Source of the DNA: Pelorhabdus rhamnosifermentans
GTDB taxonomy: Bacteria; Bacillota; Negativicutes; UMGS1260
Direction: 5' to 3'
DNA length: 37,022 nt
Assembly (NCBI RefSeq): GCF_018835585.1
Contig: NZ_JAHGVE010000033.1
Location: forward strand, 1 to 37,022
In this document: positions 27,121-34,967 of the stretch, piece by piece
How positions within the stretch are numbered: the stretch's first letter is position 1
Layout of the letters: each line of letters starts with the position of its first letter
Notes under the pieces: generated by a model
Seen by the model: only the letters and a program-made list of their open reading frames with translations
Told to the model about the DNA's origin: nothing
Databases searched by the model: none
Position numbers and translations under genes: made by a program

Positions 27121-29049
27121 ATGGCAAATTTAGATTTTGTAAACCTGATCAAACAAGACAGGGAGGAAAGAAAGCATCAGCAATTTTCCGGAACGCTGCT
27201 TGATTACTTGGCCATTGTGAAAGAAAATCCAAAAGTCGTCATGCTGTCTCATCAACGTATGTATGAACTTCTGATGTCTGCCGGAGTCGATATCGTCAAA
27301 ACGGAAGAAGATCCTCGTTTGAAAAGAGTTTATGGTAATGATACTTTACGTAAATATCGATTTTTTGGGGACCAATTTTTTGGTATTGATAAAAGCATTA
27401 TGAAAATTATGCGGTATTTTCATTCATCAGCAATGAAAGGGGAAGAATCTCGCCAAGTTCTTTATTTGGTGGGCCCCGTGGGTGCTGGTAAGTCTTCCTT
27501 GATGGAAGCCTTGAAGAAAGCGTTAGAAATAAGTCCGCCTATATATACCATTCAAGATTGTCCTATGCGGGAAGAACCGCTGCATTTAATTCCTAAACAT
27601 CTTCGACCACAATTTGAGGAATTGTTGGGAATAAAAATTGAAGGCGATTTGTGCCCCATTTGCCGTTATCGTTTGAAAAATGACTATCACGGGGAATATG
27701 AACGTTATCCAGTGACGGTATCAGAGTTTTCTATTCGTTCCCGTAAGGGAGTAGGAGTGGTACCGCCCGTTGATCCAAATAATCAGGATACGTCTGTACT
27801 TTCCGGATCTGTCGATATCTCTAAAATGGATTTGTATTCAGAAGATGATCCCCGGGTGCTATCGTTAAATGGCGCATTTAATGTAGGGAATAGAGGAATT
27901 GTAGAGTTTATTGAAGTTTTTAAAAATGACGTGGAATATTTGCATACTATGATCACGGCGACGCAAGAAAAATCCATTCCTTCACCAGGCAAGGGATCCA
28001 TGATCTATTTTGACGGCATTATTTTGGCTCATTCCAATGAAGCGGAATGGAATAAATTTAAGTCGGATCATACGAATGAAGCCATTCTCGACCGTATTGT
28101 GAAAGTAGAAGTTCCTTATTGTCTGGAGTTAGATGAAGAAGTGAAGATTTATCATAAAATGCTGAACAATAGTTCTTTTGCCGCTCATATTGCTCCTCAT
28201 ACGATTGAGGTAGCTTCGATGTTTGCTATTTTAACCCGTCTGGCTCCGTCGGCGAAAGTTGATCCTTTGACGAAATTGAAAATCTATAATGGCGAAGAAA
28301 TCGTGGAAAAGGGGTCGACAAAAAAAGTCGATATTTTTGAATTGCATGATGAAGCACAACGAGAAGGCATGACAGGTATCTCCACCCGTTTTATCATGAA
28401 GGCTATTGACACCGCTCTTTCCGAGGCGGAATCGGCTTGCATTAATCCGATTGCGATTATGGATACGCTAGTTAAAGCCGTGAAGGAAATGGCGATTGGC
28501 GAAGATGATAAGAAACGTTATTTGGGCTTTTTGCAAGATACTATTAAAAAAGAGTACCATAAGCTATTGGAAAAAGAAGTAACAAGAGCCTTTATTCATG
28601 GCTATCAGGAGCAAGCTGAAAGTTTGTTTAATAATTATTTGGATCACGCTGAGGCTTTTGCTAATTCGTCAAAATTAAAAGATGCTCATACAGGCGAGGA
28701 ACTGGAACCAGATATTAAGTTCTTGCAATCCATTGAAGAGCAGATTGGCATTACTGGTTCAGCTGCTACGGGGTTTAGGCAAGATGTGACTTCGTATATG
28801 TTTTCTTTGCTGCGCAGTGGCGGCAAGATTGAGTACAAGAGCTATGAACCTTTAAAAGAAGCGATTGAAAAGAAACTTACTGCTTCGGTGAAAGAATTAT
28901 CACGGGTTGTGACGAAAGCCAAGGTGAGAGACCGTGAGCAAGATGGTAAATATGATGCGATGGTGGAAGAAATGAAGCGGAGCGGTTATTGTGATCATTG
29001 TTGCAATGTCATTTTGAAATACGCGGCAAATAATCTTTGGAAAGACTAG
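27121..29049 (+). CDS. prkA: PrkA-family serine protein kinase / AAA+ protein
   Basis: A 642-residue PrkA. The N-terminal AAA+ domain has Walker A GPVGAGKS (residues 118-125), and a C-terminal kinase-like domain follows. A Cys-rich insert (CPICRYR) and a terminal CDHCC are visible. In Bacillus PrkA is under sigma-E, located in the spore coat region, and affects the mother-cell programme through sigma-K. AAAGGAGGAG sets the start. First gene of the conserved prkA-yhbH-spoVR cluster; the next gene starts 40 bp on. Confidence 0.96.
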   Translation: MANLDFVNLIKQDREERKHQQFSGTLLDYLAIVKENPKVVMLSHQRMYELLMSAGVDIVKTEEDPRLKRVYGNDTLRKYRFFGDQFFGIDKSIMKIMRYFHSSAMKGEESRQVLYLVGPVGAGKSSLMEALKKALEISPPIYTIQDCPMREEPLHLIPKHLRPQFEELLGIKIEGDLCPICRYRLKNDYHGEYERYPVTVSEFSIRSRKGVGVVPPVDPNNQDTSVLSGSVDISKMDLYSEDDPRVLSLNGAFNVGNRGIVEFIEVFKNDVEYLHTMITATQEKSIPSPGKGSMIYFDGIILAHSNEAEWNKFKSDHTNEAILDRIVKVEVPYCLELDEEVKIYHKMLNNSSFAAHIAPHTIEVASMFAILTRLAPSAKVDPLTKLKIYNGEEIVEKGSTKKVDIFELHDEAQREGMTGISTRFIMKAIDTALSEAESACINPIAIMDTLVKAVKEMAIGEDDKKRYLGFLQDTIKKEYHKLLEKEVTRAFIHGYQEQAESLFNNYLDHAEAFANSSKLKDAHTGEELEPDIKFLQSIEEQIGITGSAATGFRQDVTSYMFSLLRSGGKIEYKSYEPLKEAIEKKLTASVKELSRVVTKAKVRDREQDGKYDAMVEEMKRSGYCDHCCNVILKYAANNLWKD

Positions 29050-29089
29050 ACTTTTAAAATAGCCGTCTGATCGGTAGGAGGGAAATGAC

Positions 29090-30283
29090 ATGGCGATTTT
29101 TAAAGGCGGTGGCAAGGCTAGTTCGGATCGTTCGCAATGGGATCGGAAAAGGCATCGGCAGTTAGTAGAAGATGCGATTAAAAAAAACATCGGCAGTATT
29201 GTAGCGGAAGAAAGCATTATCGGTCAGAGTGGCAATAAAAAAATTAAGATTCCAGTCAAGGGAATCAAAGAGTACCAATTTATTTATGGTAAAAATACTC
29301 CCGGTACAGGCGCTGGAAACGGTGGCGAAGAGCGCGGGCAGGTTGTTGGTCAGACAGACGAAGCCGATCCGAGCAAGGGCGGTTCGGGGCAAGCAGGCAG
29401 TGAAGCAGGTGAAGATATTTTTGAAACGGAAATTACCTTGGATGAACTTGTAGAATATTTATTTGAAGATTTAAATCTGCCTGATATGGATCGAAAAAAA
29501 TTTTCACAAATTGAAACAAAGCACAAGCATAAACGTTCGGGATTTCAGAAGAAAGGCATTCCACCCCGCTTGGCTAAAAAACGTACGGTCATTGAGAAAT
29601 TAAAACGGCAACAGACGGCTGCGCGAGATGAGGAATCTTGTCAGAACCAGGAATTGGAGCTTTCCCCTGAACGCATTCCATTTCGCGAAGATGATCTCAA
29701 GTATTTTCGAGTCAAAGAAGATGTTGATTTTCATTCCAATGCTGTAGTGATTTGCATTATGGATACTTCTGGTTCCATGGATCAGACGAGAAAATATTTG
29801 GCAAGAAGTTTTTATTTTCTGCTTTATCAGTTTGTGTGCTATAAATATGAACAAGTCGAAGTGGTGTTCATTGCACATACGACGGAAGCGAAAGAAGTGA
29901 CTGAACAGGAGTTTTTTCATAAAGGGGAATCGGGCGGTACTTTTATTAGCAGCGGGTATGCTAAAGCATTGGAAATTATTGAACAACGATACAATCCAAC
30001 GATCTGGAATATTTATGCTTTTCATTGCTCTGATGGGGATAATTGGTCGGAAGACAATGCGAAGGCAGTTGATTTGGCTCAGGAACTTTGTCGGATTTGC
30101 AATCTCTTTGGCTACGGACATGTGGGCACGCCGCAGTGGGGAAGTTCGATTCGGGGTGAGTTTGAGAAGAGTGTCAAGGCTGACAATTTTGTGATGGCTT
30201 CGATGGTCCGAAAAGAAGATATTTGGCCCGCTTTTAAAAAGATACTGGAAAAGGATCAGACAGGAGGGAATGATCATGACTGA
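29090..30283 (+). CDS. yhbH: YhbH/YeaH-family protein (DUF444, vWA-like)
   Basis: A 397-residue protein. The basic N-terminus is followed by a Gly-rich linker (GTGAGNGGEERG), then a von Willebrand A-like domain with the MIDAS motif MDTSGSMD near residue 224. It always accompanies PrkA and SpoVR and is needed for efficient sporulation in Bacillus; the biochemical role is unknown. GTAGGAGGG precedes the start. Its stop overlaps the spoVR start by 8 bp. Confidence 0.95.
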   Translation: MAIFKGGGKASSDRSQWDRKRHRQLVEDAIKKNIGSIVAEESIIGQSGNKKIKIPVKGIKEYQFIYGKNTPGTGAGNGGEERGQVVGQTDEADPSKGGSGQAGSEAGEDIFETEITLDELVEYLFEDLNLPDMDRKKFSQIETKHKHKRSGFQKKGIPPRLAKKRTVIEKLKRQQTAARDEESCQNQELELSPERIPFREDDLKYFRVKEDVDFHSNAVVICIMDTSGSMDQTRKYLARSFYFLLYQFVCYKYEQVEVVFIAHTTEAKEVTEQEFFHKGESGGTFISSGYAKALEIIEQRYNPTIWNIYAFHCSDGDNWSEDNAKAVDLAQELCRICNLFGYGHVGTPQWGSSIRGEFEKSVKADNFVMASMVRKEDIWPAFKKILEKDQTGGNDHD

Positions 30284-31568
30284 TTATACACTAAAAGATC
30301 TTGTCTCCTGGAATGAAAAAATTGAACAGTTAGTTTATACTATCGGTCTTAATTGTTATGAGCAGCATTTTGAAATTTGCAGTTACGAAGATATGTTGTG
30401 TTATGAAGCTTATGTTGGTATGCCATCACATTATCCTCACTGGAGTTTTGGTAAAGCTTACGAGCGGCAGAAGACCTTCTATCAGTATAATCTTACGGGA
30501 CTTCCTTATGAAATGGTGATTAATTCTGATCCTTGTATTGCCTATTTAATGAAAGACAATACCTTGTTATTACAGATTTTGACGATGGCTCATGTTTATG
30601 GGCATAATGACTTTTTTAAAAACAATCGGCTGTTCAAACAAAATACGCGGGCGGAATTGACGATTGAAATGTTTAAGGCTCATGCGAATCGGGTACGCGA
30701 TTATATCCAGAATCCCCATATTGGTTCGGAAAAAGTCGATCGCATTTTAGACGCAGCTCATGCTCTCAAATACCAGATTCCCAGGACTAAGCTGCCTAAG
30801 CCGCTGAACTTACTGGAACAGTCGCAAGAGAAAGAACAGATTGTACCTGATCGGCTAAAAAATGACTTATTAGGGTTTCTGGCTGAGCAAGGGCGGTTGA
30901 CTGAGTGGGAGCAGGACCTCATTCACATTGTACGCGAAGAGACACTTTATTTTATTCCTCAAATTGAAACAAAAATTATGAATGAGGGTTGGGCCAGTTA
31001 TTGGCACTATGAAATATTGAAAAAGCTTGATTTACCACAGAATCTTTACTTGGAATTTTTACAACGTCATCATCTCGTGATTCGTCCTTATCAAGGAAGC
31101 ATTAATCCGTATTTTGTGGGCTTTAAAATGTTTGAATCGCTGGATAAAATGCTGGGAAGGGAGAAGCTCAAGGCCATTCGGGCCGAAGAACGGGATCAAT
31201 CTTTTTTGCGGCGTTATTTGACGCGGGAGCTTTGCGAGGAACTGCATCTGTTTTCCTATGAAGTGGAAGAGAAAGAGTTGGTAATTAGTGAAATTTCTGA
31301 TGACGAAGGATGGCAAAAGGTACGGGATCATTTGGTGAATTCAGTGGGGATGAGTGGGATACCTGTTATTGAGCCTCAAACAGTTGAAAAAGGAATACTT
31401 GTTTTGAAACATGATTTTGATGGTCGTGAGTTAGAAATGAATTATGCGCACCAAACACTAAAATATATCGTGGAATTATGGGGTGGCCCTGTCGTGCTTC
31501 ATACTCAAATGGATGGGAGAGAGAAGAAGATTACCTGCACAGAAACGAAAGTGATTGAAGTTAGTTGA
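30276..31568 (+). CDS. spoVR: stage V sporulation protein R (SpoVR)
   Basis: About 430 residues with the SpoVR landmarks HYPHWSFGKAYERQKTFYQY, MAHVYGHNDFFKNN and NEGWASYWHYEIL. In Bacillus SpoVR is needed for spore cortex formation. I chose ATG 30276 over 30270 because GGAGGG has 7-nt spacing to it. The gene overlaps yhbH, so the three genes are co-translated. A terminator overlaps its stop. Confidence 0.96.
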   Translation: MTDYTLKDLVSWNEKIEQLVYTIGLNCYEQHFEICSYEDMLCYEAYVGMPSHYPHWSFGKAYERQKTFYQYNLTGLPYEMVINSDPCIAYLMKDNTLLLQILTMAHVYGHNDFFKNNRLFKQNTRAELTIEMFKAHANRVRDYIQNPHIGSEKVDRILDAAHALKYQIPRTKLPKPLNLLEQSQEKEQIVPDRLKNDLLGFLAEQGRLTEWEQDLIHIVREETLYFIPQIETKIMNEGWASYWHYEILKKLDLPQNLYLEFLQRHHLVIRPYQGSINPYFVGFKMFESLDKMLGREKLKAIRAEERDQSFLRRYLTRELCEELHLFSYEVEEKELVISEISDDEGWQKVRDHLVNSVGMSGIPVIEPQTVEKGILVLKHDFDGRELEMNYAHQTLKYIVELWGGPVVLHTQMDGREKKITCTETKVIEVS

Positions 31569-31588
31569 GCGCTGCGGCGCTCTTTTTT
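31567..31588 (+). terminator. terminator of prkA-yhbH-spoVR
   Basis: GAGCGC pairs with GCGCTC over a TGCG loop, followed by TTTTTT. The 5' arm includes the spoVR stop codon. Confidence 0.9.
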
Positions 31589-31669
31589 GTACATATTCGG
31601 GCGCTACACCGAGGCAGGGAAAGCTTTTGTTCACGCAGAATGTTATAGCAAGAAAGTCGGGAGGTTATC

Positions 31670-33010
31670 ATGGTTGAAACGGGGATCTTGATTGGCTTAA
31701 ATTGTATAGTTCTTTTATTTGTCATGGTGTTATTTTTTCGGTTTAAAAGTCAAAATCCTCATGAGCTTCTCATTCAGCTTACGGTGCTTGAGAAGGGATT
31801 AGATCGTCTGGAAAAACTTTTAAAAGAAGAAGGAACCTATGATCGTGAGGAAAATGCCCTGCGGTCGCGTGACTTGCGGCAGGAAGTGGCAGGAAGCCTC
31901 AATCAATTGCAGGAATCGTTGATGAGCCGCTTAACGGAAAATGCAAATCAGCAAAGTATTCAACTGGATGCTTTTTCACAGCAACTGCATCGCATCTTAC
32001 AAAGTAATGAGCAGCGTCTGACAAGCTTGAGAGAGACAATTGAAGGCCAGTTAAAGATGTTGCGTGATGAAAATGGCGGTAAACTGGAAGAAATGCGTCA
32101 AACTGTTGATGAGAAGCTTCACGCCACTTTAGAAAAGCGTCTGGGTGAGAGCTTTCAGTTAGTCAGTGAGCGATTAGAACTTGTTCATAAAGGATTAGGT
32201 GAGATGCAAACGCTGGCTTCCGGTGTGGGTGATTTAAAGCGAGTACTGACGAATGTAAAAACGCGTGGTATTTGGGGCGAGTTTCAATTGGAAAATTTAT
32301 TGGAACAGATATTGACGCCTGAGCAATATGATAAAAATGTGGCTACGCGGCCAGGCAGTTCAGAACGTGTTGAGTTTGCTATCAAGTTGCCAGGAAAAGA
32401 TAAAGAAGATTGTCTGTACTTACCCATTGATGCGAAATTCCCCCAAGAAGATTATCAGCGATTGCTTGATGCGCAGGATCAGGTAGACGGGCTTCAAGCG
32501 GAGGAAGCTTCTAGGGCACTAGAAACGCGGATTAAGGCTGAGGCAAGGGAGATTGCTACAAAATATATTGCCGTACCTTATACAACGGATTTTGCCCTGC
32601 TATTTTTGCCTATCGAAGGTTTGTATGCCGAGGTTCTGCGCAGGCCGGGACTGAGTGAGTGGCTGATGCGCGAACATAAAATTATTGTGACAGGTCCGAC
32701 AACCTTAGCTGCACTGCTCAATAGTTTGCAGCTTGGGTTTAGAACGCTGGCTATTGAAAAACGGAGTTCTGAAGTCTGGGCGCTGCTTAGCAGTGTTAAA
32801 AGTGAATTTGGTAAATTTGGCGGTTTATTAGATAAGACACGCAAGAAATTAGATGAAGCTTCACATTCTATTGATATGGCAGCAAAAAAATCGCGTACAA
32901 TTGAACGGAAATTACGGGCTGTTGAAGAGCTTCCGGGTGAAGAAGCAAAGCAGCTTACAGGGGACGTCGTGATGGATAAGGAAGAAGAACGGACAACAAT
33001 TGAATCATAA
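31670..33010 (+). CDS. rmuC: RmuC-family DNA recombination protein
   Basis: A 446-residue protein. N-terminal membrane anchor (ILIGLNCIVLLFVMVLFF), a long coiled coil (about 30-180), then the RmuC nuclease-like domain with TRGIWGEFQLENLLEQIL, LPIDAKFPQEDY (the likely D...K site) and VTGPTTLAALLNSL. RmuC limits recombination between short inverted repeats. Shine-Dalgarno GGGAGG. The next gene starts 19 bp after its stop, with its ribosome site in between. Confidence 0.94.
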   Translation: MVETGILIGLNCIVLLFVMVLFFRFKSQNPHELLIQLTVLEKGLDRLEKLLKEEGTYDREENALRSRDLRQEVAGSLNQLQESLMSRLTENANQQSIQLDAFSQQLHRILQSNEQRLTSLRETIEGQLKMLRDENGGKLEEMRQTVDEKLHATLEKRLGESFQLVSERLELVHKGLGEMQTLASGVGDLKRVLTNVKTRGIWGEFQLENLLEQILTPEQYDKNVATRPGSSERVEFAIKLPGKDKEDCLYLPIDAKFPQEDYQRLLDAQDQVDGLQAEEASRALETRIKAEAREIATKYIAVPYTTDFALLFLPIEGLYAEVLRRPGLSEWLMREHKIIVTGPTTLAALLNSLQLGFRTLAIEKRSSEVWALLSSVKSEFGKFGGLLDKTRKKLDEASHSIDMAAKKSRTIERKLRAVEELPGEEAKQLTGDVVMDKEEERTTIES

Positions 33011-33029
33011 TAGGAAAGGCGGGGTGTCT

Positions 33030-33380
33030 GTGGTGAGTAAGGAAAAAAGTAAGATTCATTTGATTTTACCGAGTGACGTATTTCATCTGATAGAGCAAGC
33101 TGTGAGCGATATAGGGTTCGGTTCAGTCACATTGATTGTTCAGGATAGAAAAATTATTCAAATTGAAAAATTAGATAAGATTCGTGTGGGTGATAAACAG
33201 GCAGCCCCTGTTTCAGGTAACTCTAGTGAGTTACTTAGAAATAAAATTTTAGAGGCCATGGAGGAAATGAGTTATGGTCAAGTCATGATTATTATTAAGA
33301 ATCGGCGAATCATCCAAATTGAACGTACGGAAAAGCAGCGGTTCAATACTTTGGAAGGTTTATATGGCGATGGAATTTAA
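33030..33380 (+). CDS. tandem YezD-like (DUF2292) protein
   Basis: About 116 residues made of two copies of the 40-residue YezD-like unit. Copy 1: LIEQAVSDIGFGSVTLIVQD..IIQIEKLDK. Copy 2: ILEAMEEMSYGQVMIIIKN..IIQIERTEK. Usual family members are single-copy and sit next to sulfur-assimilation genes, and cysK follows here. AAAGGCGGGG places the start at GTG 33030 or 33033. Function unknown; a sulfur link is inference from context. Confidence 0.82.
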   Translation: MVSKEKSKIHLILPSDVFHLIEQAVSDIGFGSVTLIVQDRKIIQIEKLDKIRVGDKQAAPVSGNSSELLRNKILEAMEEMSYGQVMIIIKNRRIIQIERTEKQRFNTLEGLYGDGI

Positions 33381-33381
33381 T

Positions 33382-33410
33382 TTGACTATTGACGAAGTTT
33401 ATGCTATTCT
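33382..33410 (+). promoter_or_regulatory. sigma-A promoter of cysK
   Basis: TTGACT (33382-33387), 17 bp, TATTCT (33405-33410). A start near 33417 gives cysK a leader of about 120 nt. Confidence 0.75.
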
Positions 33411-33438
33411 ATACCTATAGAAAATAATATAGCGAATT

Positions 33439-33511
33439 AGCTAATCAGAAAACTGAAGGCTAAGAAATATTCTGCAGCAATGCGGGAGGTTTCTTAGCTT
33501 TAATGTTTTTT
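33439..33511 (+). promoter_or_regulatory. possible attenuator in the cysK leader
   Basis: GCTAAGAAA (33459-33467) pairs with TTTCTTAGC (33490-33498), followed by TTTAATGTTTTTT, a terminator-like structure 28 bp before the cysK start. AGCTAA (33439-33444) can instead pair with TTAGCT of the 3' arm. No known riboswitch or T-box motif was recognised. Confidence 0.45.
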
Positions 33512-33538
33512 AAAAGAAAATCGAGGAGGCTGTTTATT

Positions 33539-34480
33539 ATGACAAGAATTGCTCAAAATATTACGGAGCTCATTGGTAACACGCCACTATTAGAATTAAA
33601 AAAATACGGTCAGAAAAAAGGGCTGGCAGGAACGATCTTGGCGAAATTAGAATATTTTAATCCACTTGGCAGTGTGAAAGATCGGATTGCTTTAGCTATG
33701 ATTGAAGATGCAGAAAAAAGTGATAAGCTAAAACCGGGCGCAACGATTATTGAACCTACAAGTGGAAATACTGGAATCGGGTTGGCTTATGTAGCAGCAG
33801 CGAAGGGGTATAAAATTATTTTGACCATGCCTGATACGATGAGTATTGAAAGAAGAAATCTGTTGAAAGCTCTTGGAGCAAAATTGGTTTTGACGCCTGG
33901 GTCGGCAGGCATGAAGGGGGCTATTCAAGAGGCGGAAGAATTGGGAGCTTCCACTCCAGGATCTTTTATTCCTCAGCAGTTTGAAAATCCATCGAATCCA
34001 GCGGCACATCGCAAAACAACAGGCAAAGAAATCTTAGATGACACCGATGGTAAAGTAGATTATTTCATTGCTGGTGTCGGTACAGGCGGTACCATTACGG
34101 GCGTTGGTGAAGCCATTAAAGAACGTAATCCTGAAGCTAAAATCATTGCTGTTGAACCTTTTGACAGTCAAGTACTTGCTGGCGGCAAACCAGGACCGCA
34201 TAAAATTCAAGGTATTGGTGCAGGCTTTGTTCCCAGTGTTTTGAATACGAAGATTTTGGATCAAATTATTCCCATTAAGACGGAAGAAGCTTTTGCTACG
34301 GCTCGTGAGCTAGCCAAAATTGAAGGTGTTCTTGTAGGAATTTCGAGTGCTGCCGCGCTTTTTGCTGCTACGGAATTGGCGAAAAAAGAAGAAACACGCG
34401 GAAAAAATATTGTTGTATTGTTACCTGATACAGGGGAAAGATATTTATCAACCCCTCTGTTTGATACAGAAACTTTGTAA
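33539..34480 (+). CDS. cysK: cysteine synthase (O-acetylserine sulfhydrylase)
   Basis: A 313-residue PLP enzyme making cysteine from O-acetylserine and sulfide. [11 protein letters not shown] holds the PLP lysine (about Lys47). [11 protein letters not shown] is the substrate loop, GTGGTITG binds the phosphate, and the end has [12 protein letters not shown]. The start at ATG 33539 is fixed by GAGGAGG; a longer frame from 33503 lies inside the leader. Terminator at 34494. Confidence 0.96.
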   Translation: MTRIAQNITELIGNTPLLELKKYGQKKGLAGTILAKLEYFNPLGSVKDRIALAMIEDAEKSDKLKPGATIIEPTSGNTGIGLAYVAAAKGYKIILTMPDTMSIERRNLLKALGAKLVLTPGSAGMKGAIQEAEELGASTPGSFIPQQFENPSNPAAHRKTTGKEILDDTDGKVDYFIAGVGTGGTITGVGEAIKERNPEAKIIAVEPFDSQVLAGGKPGPHKIQGIGAGFVPSVLNTKILDQIIPIKTEEAFATARELAKIEGVLVGISSAAALFAATELAKKEETRGKNIVVLLPDTGERYLSTPLFDTETL

Positions 34481-34493
34481 TTCTCTTCTGGTG

Positions 34494-34517
34494 CGGCCAT
34501 TTATTGGCCGTCTTTTT
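34494..34517 (+). terminator. terminator of cysK
   Basis: CGGCCA pairs with TGGCCG over a 5-nt loop, followed by TCTTTTTT. Confidence 0.9.
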
Positions 34518-34590
34518 TATATTAAGCAGGTATTTAGAAGAAAAAAATTAATATAATAATTATCTTAAGAGTAAAATATGAAGAGGACTT

Positions 34591-34785
34591 ATGGAGAAGA
34601 ATCAGATAGACTGTCGGCAGTGCCAATACTATTACATTACGTTTGATAAGAACTTCCCTTATGGGTGTCGGGCTTTTGGTTTTAAAAGTCCTGTAAAGCC
34701 TTGTTTAGAGGTTCGCAAGGCTTCCGGTTCTGAATGCCTCGAATTTCAGTTAAAACAATTACATAGTACGCATGAAGGGAACTAA
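34591..34785 (+). CDS. small Cys-rich zinc-binding-type protein
   Basis: A 64-residue protein: DCRQCQYYYITFDKNFPYGC, RAFGFKS, then ASGSECLEF. The CxxC...C...C pattern with FPYGCRAFGFKS is a conserved small family in Negativicutes and Deltaproteobacteria of unknown function, likely zinc-binding. AAGAGGACTT precedes the start. Confidence 0.82.
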   Translation: MEKNQIDCRQCQYYYITFDKNFPYGCRAFGFKSPVKPCLEVRKASGSECLEFQLKQLHSTHEGN

Positions 34786-34811
34786 ACCCACAAAAAAGTA
34801 TGGAATATGGC

Positions 34812-34839
34812 TAGACAAAATTGGAGATTATGGTATAAT
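34812..34839 (+). promoter_or_regulatory. promoter of the glutamine synthetase gene
   Basis: TAGACA (34812-34817), 16 bp, consensus TATAAT (34834-34839) preceded by TATGG (extended -10). Confidence 0.8.
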
Positions 34840-34870
34840 TGCAGTAACAAAATATTTTGGGTCAATGGTG

Positions 34871-34910
34871 ACTCCCTTGTGTAAGAAACAAGGGAGTTTT
34901 GTGTCTTTTT
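34871..34910 (+). terminator. leader terminator (attenuator) before glutamine synthetase
   Basis: ACTCCCTTGT (34871-34880) pairs perfectly with ACAAGGGAGT (34888-34897), followed by TTTGTGTCTTTTT. It lies between the promoter and the gene, so read-through must be controlled or partial. Confidence 0.7.
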
Positions 34911-34967
34911 GGCCCTCGACTTCATCAGTTTAAAATATTTGATAAATAATTATAAGAGGTGAAGAAT

